From a virus, in IMG/VR virus record IMGVR_UViG_3300021961_000152, positions 1-48,611 of that record: 48,611 nucleotides of DNA. The stretch is one strand, 5' to 3'. Numbering within the stretch: position 1 is the stretch's first letter; every line of letters begins with the position of its first letter. A program made the translations under genes and the position numbers. Below, piece by piece: positions 42,259 to 48,611 of this stretch. The notes under the pieces were generated by a model, which saw nothing but the letters and a program-made list of their open reading frames with translations, searched no databases and was not told the origin of the DNA.

Positions 42259-42768
42259 TTATGGTTTCAATTCGTAATAGGGTGAGTATGCGGTTCTTAC
42301 CTTCCAGGACCTTACTTCCTCGGGAGAGAAATCGGCGAATATGTATTCTTCTGGCGAGGTGAATAGAATAAATAGAACCACCTGTGACTTCTCTCTATCC
42401 ATCGCAGGCTTGTTTGCCTTGAAGGTTTCTTCACAAGTCTTAATGCTGAGGTGATGTTCTTTCTTGTCAGACCAGATGGTCATGTCTGGATCGTCCTTGA
42501 CGTTCTTGGTTTGCTTTAACAGCGATGACACTGCATACCTACTTATCTCTGGTGTAATCTCGAAGCGGTATCTAATCAGTAACTCTCCTAGTATACCAAT
42601 GTACTCTGTGTAGTACTCTCTAGATACCTCGCCTAGTAGTATAGACTTCTTTGTGCCCTTGCGCTGTTTGTGTGTTCCTTCATACCGTTCCCTATTAGCG
42701 TCTATCCTTCTAATGGTTAGGTCGTTGGCGTAGTGTTTTAGGTAAGACGGTATAGGAAACTTTTTCAC
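42259..42768 (-). CDS. Possible PD-(D/E)XK nuclease-like protein
   Basis: A 169-residue protein with a spacing of residues that suggests the PD-(D/E)XK fold: Glu62 in GILGELLIRY, Pro94-Asp95 in KDDPDMTIW, and Ser-x-Lys110 in HHLSIKT, where the usual acidic residue of the ExK is Ser. A phage nuclease for recombination or DNA repair would fit the replication-gene neighbourhood. This is a by-eye motif match, not a confirmed family. It overlaps the glycosyltransferase gene by 4 bases. Confidence 0.45.
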   Translation of the reverse strand: MKKFPIPSYLKHYANDLTIRRIDANRERYEGTHKQRKGTKKSILLGEVSREYYTEYIGILGELLIRYRFEITPEISRYAVSSLLKQTKNVKDDPDMTIWSDKKEHHLSIKTCEETFKANKPAMDREKSQVVLFILFTSPEEYIFADFSPEEVRSWKVRTAYSPYYELKP

Positions 42769-43730
42769 GACAGTCCTTTTAGGCGTTCTTTATTTATGGT
42801 GGATAGGTCGTAATGCTTTTTGCAGTACTCGTATAGGTTGTTGCCCAACTCCCACGCCTTAGTCAATGTCATGCTCTCTACGGCCTCTTTCCATTCCTTT
42901 GGAGTACTACATAGAATGCCGGTCTTTCCGTGCTGTATAACCTCCTTATATGGCGTTACGTTGGATGCTATGATTGCAGTACGAGTGAACCCTGCTTCAA
43001 CCACTTTCAGTTCTGACTTGCACTTGTTGAACGTAGAGTTCTTCAAGGGAGAAAGAGAGACATCGAAGAACTTGTACAACTGTGCGTACTGAGTGATGTC
43101 CACAGGGTTCATTCTATACTTTGCTTTTAATCTTTCTGGATAATCCATAAGGGCCATGCTGTATAGTTCATAGTCCTCGAATGTCATGCCCATCATGTCA
43201 AGGTCTTTCTGGTGCCCGTTTGCACCAAGGTATCCGAACCTAACCTTATAGTCTAGACTAACATCTTTATCAGCGTCTCTCCACTGTTTCTCTTTCTGAT
43301 AGATGGTGTTAGGTATTACACGGTAAACAGCGTCGGGGTTAATCTTCTTCATGCGCTCTGCGAGGTAGGCAGATGGCGTCCATATCTCGTCAGCAATCTT
43401 GATGCTTTTCTTAATGGCGTGTGATTCTACCTTCTCGTAGTGTTCGCGTGCTGGATTATCTTTAGGTAGTACCCAATAGTCGTCGTTGTCTAGGATTAGT
43501 TTAACGTCGTTGTCTACCAAGAATTGTTTGAATGCCTTGTGATCGGACACACTGAATCGCCTTGAGCCAACTAGGTTCTTTACCTTAGTCAAATCAAAGT
43601 CCTTTAGGTCATTAAAGTTCTGAAAGAAGTGCACCTCCAATCCCTCCTCCTCTTTGAGTCGAAGGAAGGGAGTCATCAATCTATGGTAGTTAATACCGCT
43701 TAGACCGTCAAGATAAATCAGCGTCATCAT
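42765..43730 (-). CDS. Glycosyltransferase, GT4-like
   Basis: A 321-residue GT-B glycosyltransferase. The N-terminal half starts MMTLIYLDGLSGINYHRLM; the C-terminal half has KCKSELKVVEAGFTRTAIIA and VTPYKEVIQHGKTGILC, the nucleotide-sugar binding pattern (E-x7-E-like) of GT4 enzymes. I took the ATG at 43730 (MMTLIYL) because the longer in-frame start adds an unlikely segment and overlaps the upstream gene further. Target unknown: phage DNA, virion glycans or host surface. Lies among replication genes in the minus-strand block. Confidence 0.72.
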   Translation of the reverse strand: MMTLIYLDGLSGINYHRLMTPFLRLKEEEGLEVHFFQNFNDLKDFDLTKVKNLVGSRRFSVSDHKAFKQFLVDNDVKLILDNDDYWVLPKDNPAREHYEKVESHAIKKSIKIADEIWTPSAYLAERMKKINPDAVYRVIPNTIYQKEKQWRDADKDVSLDYKVRFGYLGANGHQKDLDMMGMTFEDYELYSMALMDYPERLKAKYRMNPVDITQYAQLYKFFDVSLSPLKNSTFNKCKSELKVVEAGFTRTAIIASNVTPYKEVIQHGKTGILCSTPKEWKEAVESMTLTKAWELGNNLYEYCKKHYDLSTINKERLKGLS

Positions 43731-43932
43731 AATACTCCAACAGCGCCGAGCGAATGAAATCAAACTCGGTGTCTATGTCTCTCTTGTATTTACGGATGGT
43801 GTTGTGTAAGCGTTCGGCATCTGTCCTCGGTTCACCACTGTTGGTGTGAAGACTCTCGTATAGTTCTGTCGCCGCTTCCTGCATTCGTGAGGTTGCCAGG
43901 AAGTAAACCTTACTCAACCAATCTGTATCCAT
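43708..43932 (-). CDS. Small helical hypothetical protein (74 aa)
   Basis: A 74-residue soluble helical protein (YFLATSRMQEAATELYES; IRKYKRDIDTEFDFIRSALL) with no family motif. It overlaps the resolvase gene by 23 bases and the glycosyltransferase start by 23 bases, consistent with a coupled operon. Confidence 0.55.
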   Translation of the reverse strand: MDTDWLSKVYFLATSRMQEAATELYESLHTNSGEPRTDAERLHNTIRKYKRDIDTEFDFIRSALLEYYDDADLS

Positions 43933-44284
43933 GTGCTTTTATAGTTGCTATGAACGCGTCCTTGGGAACTTCCGCATCGTAAGTTGTTGACTGTGATGTG
44001 AAAAATCTAGGGCTGTCGTCGTTAATATACTCATGCTTTCGTAAATAATCAGCAAGAAATTTACTACAACATATAGCATTGTCAACATCAAACCTACAAT
44101 TGTAGCGAACATGTATAGACATAGATTCCATGTGGAACTTATCAAAGCCTTCAAGGGCTTTCTCGATTTCGCTCCAGTACTCTGCCTTGTACTTTTGTCG
44201 TACCGTGTAGTGACGTCCCGCATAAAATTTATTAAGCGAAGGTGGCTTAGGTAGTTCCAATGATATTTCTTCATAATCATTCAC
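43910..44284 (-). CDS. rusA: RusA-family Holliday junction resolvase
   Basis: A 124-residue RusA-type crossover junction endonuclease. PKPPSLNKFYAGRHYTVR matches the family's basic start; CRFDVDNAICCSKFLADYL carries Asp66-x-Asp68 and YINDDSPRF carries Asp89/Asp90, the metal-binding set of RusA (Asp70, Asp72, Asp91 in E. coli). Resolves branched DNA during recombination or before packaging. Adjacent to the primase-helicase. Confidence 0.82.
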   Translation of the reverse strand: MNDYEEISLELPKPPSLNKFYAGRHYTVRQKYKAEYWSEIEKALEGFDKFHMESMSIHVRYNCRFDVDNAICCSKFLADYLRKHEYINDDSPRFFTSQSTTYDAEVPKDAFIATIKAHGYRLVE

Positions 44285-44287
44285 ATT

Positions 44288-46087
44288 CTAATATAAGTCT
44301 AAAGTACTATCCTTGTATGCTAATGGTTGAAAACTTTTGTTTCCGGTCGCTAGCCCACTAAAACCGGTACGTGAACTGTTGATTTCTAGTATGACAGGAT
44401 CGTCCCAAGGGGTGGGTGCGCCACCTGTTTCTTGGTTACGCTGTTTGCGGACATGAATTTCCGTGCGTATGCGTATAGCGTGCTCTGGAGACTGAACCTT
44501 TCTATGGAACGTGAGGAACGAATCGCAGCGGTTCACGAACTTACCGCCTCCTTCAGTCATCGCCGCATTAGGAGCGATAGGCAAACCATCGTCTCCTTTG
44601 ATACGTTGTGCCTCAGTGATAGAGTGAGTGTTCAACCATATCGCCATGTTGTTGTTGACGCTAAACGTCAGCAGTTCTGAGGCCGCTTCATAATGGTACT
44701 CGTGAGAGGACAGTTGCGAACTCTTAGATATGGTTGTCTTAAGCGAGTTGTATGGGTCAATTAAGAAACCATCGTATGGTTCTTGTCGTATAAGTTTTTC
44801 TGCAAACACCAATAGGTCGGTGTAACTGTAGGTCTGTGCATTACTAATGACAGTAAAGTGTTGGTTTACCCACTTGTATGCAGCAACACGTTCCTCGTAG
44901 TGCATCTCGCCGATTGGAACATCGACCAAGAACTCCATTAATCGCATCTTAATCGACGCTGTTTTGTTTTCTGAGGAGTAGATAATCCAACGCCATCCGT
45001 GCAACATAGAAGAACACACCATTAGATACAGCGCCATAGTAGTCTTACCTACGTTGCTGTGTCCGTTGATAATGGTAAATTCTTTCTTGAACAAGTAGTA
45101 CTTGTCTAACTCGGGAAGCCCTGTAGTTAATCCCTTTGCAATTTTACCTGTAGCAAAATCGTTAATCCATTCAAGGTCATTGTGGTCAGAGGATATGAAG
45201 GACATATCCCCATCAAGGATACGCATCTCTCTACGAATCTTGTTCTCGTCATCAATAACCTCTCGGATAGGCATACCCTTTCCTTGCTCTATACCATCAC
45301 GAATAGTACGGTGCGCTAGGTCCATGTCTTCTACGGTACCACGACGCGCAAGTTCACGCTGCATTACTCGTATGGCTTCTTCTTCTTCCATACGTCCGGC
45401 ACTGATGTAACCACCACAAAGAACAGCGGCTCTTAGCAGAGTGGAATGCTTCTCTCCATCCGGCGCTTTGCGTATCATGCGAGCCACGATGTCTACCTTG
45501 TCGTAGTCGGTATATAAGTCCTGCTTAATAGCCTCTTGATGCTGGCTACCTTCCGATAGCATGGCCCCGAACTTCTTAGACTCCTCGTTGCTAATAATGT
45601 CTGGGTCATAACTTTCAAAACAAGCACGAGATACATTGATGCCCGATGGGTCTACCTCAAGACCATAGGTTCTATCGAAGTACGCTTGCAATGCACGGAA
45701 GTGGTCGCGATGTCTTTCGGGGTTGGTAATCTTTACCAATGCTTTCAGACCGTCTCCACTTGGAGACACCCAGCATGCTCGTATGAATTCATCTGTACCA
45801 AGCAGTGACTTGTAGTCGTTAACATCAACGTGATCGAAGTCAAGAACAATCAATCCGCTATGTCCTTCTATCTGACTATCCCTACGTCCTTTGAACACAC
45901 CAGAGAACAGCGCAACAGGCAGTTCCTTTTTCATATCGGACTCGCCTAATCGTACTTGCTCTACCTTGTCTTTGCTTTTCCCTTCTTTGATTCTCTTTAG
46001 AGCGTCCTCTAGTTTTGTGTAGTGTGGACTGTCAATACTTTTGATTGACGGGAACATAGTAATGTTCTCACTTGAAGTGTTGGTCAT
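44288..46087 (-). CDS. Primase-helicase (BT4734/VirE-type N-domain plus DnaB-like helicase)
   Basis: A 599-residue replication protein from ATG 46087 (MTNTSSENITMF); an earlier in-frame start would overlap the upstream gene further. Residues about 50-170 resemble the BT4734-like/VirE N-terminal domain related to PrimPol: LIVLDFDHVD with Asp83-x-Asp85, and SPSGDGLKALVKI. The C-terminal half is a RecA-type helicase: TTGLPELDKYYLF, Walker A GHSNVGKTTMA (Lys348), Walker B DGFLIDPYNSL (Asp444) and AIWLNTHSITEAQR. It would prime and unwind DNA at the phage fork. BT4734-type proteins are characteristic of Bacteroidota and their phages. Confidence 0.82.
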   Translation of the reverse strand: MTNTSSENITMFPSIKSIDSPHYTKLEDALKRIKEGKSKDKVEQVRLGESDMKKELPVALFSGVFKGRRDSQIEGHSGLIVLDFDHVDVNDYKSLLGTDEFIRACWVSPSGDGLKALVKITNPERHRDHFRALQAYFDRTYGLEVDPSGINVSRACFESYDPDIISNEESKKFGAMLSEGSQHQEAIKQDLYTDYDKVDIVARMIRKAPDGEKHSTLLRAAVLCGGYISAGRMEEEEAIRVMQRELARRGTVEDMDLAHRTIRDGIEQGKGMPIREVIDDENKIRREMRILDGDMSFISSDHNDLEWINDFATGKIAKGLTTGLPELDKYYLFKKEFTIINGHSNVGKTTMALYLMVCSSMLHGWRWIIYSSENKTASIKMRLMEFLVDVPIGEMHYEERVAAYKWVNQHFTVISNAQTYSYTDLLVFAEKLIRQEPYDGFLIDPYNSLKTTISKSSQLSSHEYHYEAASELLTFSVNNNMAIWLNTHSITEAQRIKGDDGLPIAPNAAMTEGGGKFVNRCDSFLTFHRKVQSPEHAIRIRTEIHVRKQRNQETGGAPTPWDDPVILEINSSRTGFSGLATGNKSFQPLAYKDSTLDLY

Positions 46088-46379
46088 AGTCTCTCTCTTT
46101 ATAGTGCTCCGAATATCCGACAATCTTTTGAGATACCACACGGTACACTCTAAAATTTTCTTTCTTCGATGTCAGTTTCGTTTGTCCTTCTAAGAACTCT
46201 AATGCCTTGGCGTCTTTGTTTAAGTGGTGCATAGTCTTGGCCCTACTCACACATTCCAACTCTTTCCACTTGTGTATCGAGGACTTCTTTCCTCTGCGTG
46301 ATTGCCACATCACATCAACTACATACCAATAGATTGGCTGTCCGTTTTTGGTGGCTTCTTTAATGTCGTATTCCCCCAT
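46068..46379 (-). CDS. Small hypothetical protein (103 aa)
   Basis: A 103-residue basic alpha/beta protein (QPIYWYVVDVMWQSRRGKKS; ENFRVYRVVSQKIVGYSEHY) with no family recognised. It lies between sulfotransferase and primase-helicase genes, with a one-base overlap upstream (TAATG) and 20 bases overlap downstream, so it is co-transcribed with the replication genes. A DNA-binding or replication accessory role is possible from its charge. Confidence 0.6.
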   Translation of the reverse strand: MGEYDIKEATKNGQPIYWYVVDVMWQSRRGKKSSIHKWKELECVSRAKTMHHLNKDAKALEFLEGQTKLTSKKENFRVYRVVSQKIVGYSEHYKERDYDQHFK

Positions 46380-47035
46380 TAGTAATTGAATGTTACGAAG
46401 TCTTTGTTGAATACAGTGCGTACCATATCCTTTGCGTCTTTGGATAGCAATACTTTGCCACCGCTTCCTGCGTTCTTCTTGGGTAATTCCACTTCGGGTA
46501 ATCCCAATACATTAGATATGTACTTCCAATCTTCGTCAATGCTTTCTAATCGCATCACGTAATCGCAACGATAACCATCAATGAACGCCTGTTGTGTCGC
46601 TATGGTTTTGTGTTTACCCCCGGCCATCCAATCTCCGTGATGCCAGAACTGTATCATTGAGATAAAGGTTAGCGCTAAAGGCGCGGTAATCACCCTTTCT
46701 CCGTTGATTAATTCTGGCTTAGGCATCATGGCCACATCGTTCAGTATAGACCATGTGGTTTCTGCACGGTCCATTCTGTAATTGCAGTGATCCATATATC
46801 CGGATACAAACCAATCGTATGGATTCCGCACAGTTGTGAAGATGTAGTAGTCTTTAAACTTTTGGGGGTCAATCATTTTGGATAACAAGTGTAGACTTTC
46901 ATGCCCGTATGGCGGTGTATAATTATCTGAATACATACAGTACGGGTCTAACTTAACGAAGGCATCCTCAATAGAGGTGCTACCTGTCTTAGGTATCCTC
47001 ACATAGATACAGCGATACTTGTCAGAGACTATCAT
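46379..47035 (-). CDS. Sulfotransferase
   Basis: A 218-residue sulfotransferase. The PAPS 5'-phosphosulfate loop is RIPKTGSTSI (13-22) and the 3'-phosphate motif is VRNPYDWFVSGY (69-80, with Arg70 and Ser78), the hallmark pair of the cytosolic and carbohydrate sulfotransferase fold. It would move sulfate from PAPS onto a sugar or protein hydroxyl. No signal peptide, so it works in the host cytoplasm, perhaps on phage glycans made by the glycosyltransferases of this genome. Phage sulfotransferases are uncommon. Overlaps the DnaA-like gene by ATGA. Confidence 0.8.
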   Translation of the reverse strand: MIVSDKYRCIYVRIPKTGSTSIEDAFVKLDPYCMYSDNYTPPYGHESLHLLSKMIDPQKFKDYYIFTTVRNPYDWFVSGYMDHCNYRMDRAETTWSILNDVAMMPKPELINGERVITAPLALTFISMIQFWHHGDWMAGGKHKTIATQQAFIDGYRCDYVMRLESIDEDWKYISNVLGLPEVELPKKNAGSGGKVLLSKDAKDMVRTVFNKDFVTFNY

Positions 47036-47514
47036 ACTTCCATTGTATTCACCACATGTACTATCTCGTAGTTACCCAATGTGTTTGGGTTGTCAGTATA
47101 CAACACTACCCGGTAGTTCAAGTCTAAACCTATGTTACACTTGTGTTTAAGCAATTGGTCTACGATGGCCTTACCTTCTAGGTACTTGTTAGCGTAGAGT
47201 TCATTGACCCGTTTACCATTGCTAAGTATCTCCATGTACATCTTGTGGTTGTTTAGGTTTGCAATCACGGTAGTGTGATGACGATTAAACAAACCACCAA
47301 GGTTAGCCATCGTCAATGTAGAGTGCTCACGCAGATATGCGAACACCATACATCGTGCCTCTACTAACGGCCTGTCTCTACGATTGAGGTACAACTTCTG
47401 CTTCTCCACCCTGTTGAGGTCAGAGAATACATCAATGGCTTCTTGGATTGCTGATTGCTCAATGCTTCGTATCATTCGATACCCTCTGCTTTTAATTCGT
47501 GCGTCTTGAATCAT
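47032..47514 (-). CDS. DnaA domain IV-like DNA-binding protein
   Basis: A 160-residue protein whose centre matches the C-terminal DNA-binding domain of DnaA: RPLVEARCMVFAYLREHSTL, TMANLGGLFNRHHTTVIANL, with HHTTV (79-83) in place of the DnaA signature DHTTV. There is no AAA+ ATPase part, so it cannot act as a normal initiator; it may bind DnaA-box-like sites on phage or host DNA, act as origin marker, or compete with host DnaA. ATGA overlaps join it to both neighbours. Confidence 0.78.
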   Translation of the reverse strand: MIQDARIKSRGYRMIRSIEQSAIQEAIDVFSDLNRVEKQKLYLNRRDRPLVEARCMVFAYLREHSTLTMANLGGLFNRHHTTVIANLNNHKMYMEILSNGKRVNELYANKYLEGKAIVDQLLKHKCNIGLDLNYRVVLYTDNPNTLGNYEIVHVVNTMEV

Positions 47515-47738
47515 TTGTCTAGGATAATTCGTTTGTAGTATTCGGGCGCTACCCTTTTAATTTCTCTGTAGTACTCTGCTTCTGCTTCACGCAACTTGCC
47601 CTTAGTAACAGCGTCTCCATTTGCTCCGGTACCGAATTGTGTGTGGAGAAATGCTAGTGATTCTAATTGCTTGTCTACGTGCGCGCGTACAGCAGGGCAC
47701 ATCTTAGCGCGCGATGCGCTCTTACATACTTTTTCCAT
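47511..47738 (-). CDS. Small basic hypothetical protein (75 aa)
   Basis: A 75-residue helical protein (CKSASRAKMCPAVRAHVDKQ; KLREAEAEYYREIKRVAPEY) of unknown family. Its start overlaps the FkbM-like gene by 17 bases and its end overlaps the DnaA-like gene by 4, so it is a member of the same operon. Confidence 0.55.
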   Translation of the reverse strand: MEKVCKSASRAKMCPAVRAHVDKQLESLAFLHTQFGTGANGDAVTKGKLREAEAEYYREIKRVAPEYYKRIILDK

Positions 47739-48342
47739 ATTGTGCTGAGTTTGGATTTACTTCAAAGTGGGAACCGAAAGGGTCTGGAGAAACCCTAGCG
47801 TCCAGGGCGTAGATGTCACGCTGCTCAAAGAACACTAGGTACTCTCGTTCCTCCAGGAAACTAGCCATGTCTAGGGCTTGCTTAACATGACAATGCTCCA
47901 CCTTAATTAGGTTAGGGCGATGTGGCCCTTCGTATATGACTTGTTCTAATATAACTCTATCGTGTCCCTCGGTATCTATCTTTAGGAAATCTACCTTTGG
48001 TATCGGTGCACTGTTGAGCACGTCTTGGTATGTGATAGTTACTGCTTCTATCTTGTCCACCAAGTGTTTGTTCTGTGGTATAACATACTCGTCAAACGAA
48101 CTCATACCTGCAAAGTCGTGGTCTCTGTCCACTACTTCCTGCTTGTAGACATTCATACTCCGCATACCAGGCGTAACATCTACTGCTGCGTTAACATAGG
48201 ACACGTGTTCGTATCGTTCAAGAGAATCTAGATACCTCTTTACCGGCTCTACGATTATACCTCCCCATCCTTTCTTTCCTAGTCGGTTGAGCGTAGCAAA
48301 ATCGCAACTGCCTATTTCTATAAACCATTTAGTAGGCTTCAT
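47722..48342 (-). CDS. FkbM-family methyltransferase
   Basis: A 206-residue SAM-dependent methyltransferase. I take ATG 48342 (MKPTKWFIEIGSCD), since the longer frame adds an unlikely stretch inside the upstream gene; the chosen start overlaps that gene's end by 14 bases. FIEIGSCDFATLNRLGKKGW is motif I, GGIIVEPVKRYLDSL the acidic-loop strand, and VDFLKIDTEGHDRVILEQV the FkbM signature. These enzymes O-methylate sugars in antibiotics, LPS and glycans. With the sulfotransferase and glycosyltransferases it may cap a phage-made or host glycan (inference). Confidence 0.8.
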   Translation of the reverse strand: MKPTKWFIEIGSCDFATLNRLGKKGWGGIIVEPVKRYLDSLERYEHVSYVNAAVDVTPGMRSMNVYKQEVVDRDHDFAGMSSFDEYVIPQNKHLVDKIEAVTITYQDVLNSAPIPKVDFLKIDTEGHDRVILEQVIYEGPHRPNLIKVEHCHVKQALDMASFLEEREYLVFFEQRDIYALDARVSPDPFGSHFEVNPNSAQYGKSM

Positions 48343-48611
48343 AGAGTACTTCTTCTTCGGTGTAATAATGCTCCGGAGCCATGTAAATCCACGGCGAAAG
48401 AATAGCATTGTGATAATTAAACCCATCTCTGTTTAGCCCTGTGCATAGGACGTTCTTTTGTTTACGCTCATACCAATCCGGATGCCCTTCAAGCATGTCG
48501 AGTGCGTTGAGTGTATCCTTATCTACCAAGTAGACCTCTACCATTACTCTCTTACCTATGCCTGGCTTGTCTACCAAGAATGGTAGGCCCGATCCGTGTA
48601 CCACTAGAGGA
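48329..48611 (-). CDS. Gamma-glutamylcyclotransferase-like protein (partial, cut at window end)
   Basis: The C-terminal 94 residues of a GGCT/AIG2-type protein; the frame stays open to the last base, so the start lies outside the window. HGSGLPFLVDKPGIGKRVMV, TLNALDMLEGHPDWYERK and the final NAILSPWIYM are the usual features (VEVYLVDKDTL-LEGHP carries the catalytic Glu region). The family includes enzymes cleaving gamma-glutamyl bonds; phage copies have no established role. Overlaps the FkbM-like gene by 14 bases. Confidence 0.72.
   Translation of the reverse strand, partial: PLVVHGSGLPFLVDKPGIGKRVMVEVYLVDKDTLNALDMLEGHPDWYERKQKNVLCTGLNRDGFNYHNAILSPWIYMAPEHYYTEEEVLYEAY

Noticed and set aside
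42190-42285. 31-codon plus-strand frame (MSDKKIGCAPQNCEG...)
   Set aside because: Overlaps the end of a supported minus-strand gene and has no promoter or family support.
1-48611. Circular or complete genome
   Set aside because: Joining the ends does not restore a sensible N-terminus for the gamma-glutamylcyclotransferase-like gene cut at 48611, and no terminal repeat is seen; no DNA polymerase is visible either.

Overview
The window looks like about 48.6 kb of a tailed bacteriophage genome (podovirus-like, no contractile-tail genes seen) infecting a member of the Bacteroidota, possibly a marine flavobacterium. Evidence for the host: repeated TAnnTTTG promoter boxes just upstream of genes with few Shine-Dalgarno sites, a BT4734/VirE-type primase-helicase, and secretion signals of Bacteroidota style. 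The right end is cut inside a gene, and the left end starts inside an unusual GC-rich tract, so this is probably not a complete unit.

Layout. 1-2.1 kb: two GC-rich alternating purine/pyrimidine tracts flank two small unknown genes with hairpins and a terminator. 2.1-4.8 kb: a divergent pair (DUF5675-like minus-strand gene, plus-strand methyltransferase) with back-to-back promoters, small basic proteins, and a winged-helix regulator on the minus strand. 4.8-8.1 kb: a fibre-like protein, a 2OG-Fe(II) oxygenase, a GroES-like protein, and a non-coding stretch that can fold as a three-way RNA junction just before terL. 8.2-40.7 kb, all plus strand: terminase large subunit, portal, Ig-like protein, a 1531-residue collagen-like fibre, its putative modification enzymes, small basic proteins, scaffold, major capsid protein, connectors, a 1668-residue tail protein and three ejection proteins (the last with an HEIFH zinc-protease motif). 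40.7-42.1 kb: holin-like proteins, a secreted thioredoxin-like protein and a unimolecular spanin. 42.1-48.6 kb, all minus strand and converging exactly on the lysis cassette: nuclease-like protein, glycosyltransferase, RusA resolvase, primase-helicase, sulfotransferase, DnaA-domain-IV protein, FkbM methyltransferase and a partial gamma-glutamylcyclotransferase.

Most interesting system. Directly downstream of the collagen-like fibre, which has by hand count about 150 or more Gly-X-Lys-Gly sites, lies a 746-residue protein with three fused domains: GT4 glycosyltransferase, a GT25 domain resembling collagen (hydroxylysine) galactosyltransferases, and a C-terminal 2OG-Fe(II) domain resembling animal procollagen lysyl hydroxylases (PLOD), with the His-X-Asp...His...Arg set intact. 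A second oxygenase follows and a third lies near the other fibre gene. This reads as a phage-encoded collagen hydroxylation and glycosylation pathway, comparable to mimivirus L230 and animal LH3/COLGALT. A second genome-wide oddity is the heptamer AACAGCG, far above chance and strand-biased, in coding and non-coding DNA.

All family calls are from reading motifs by eye; no database search was run.
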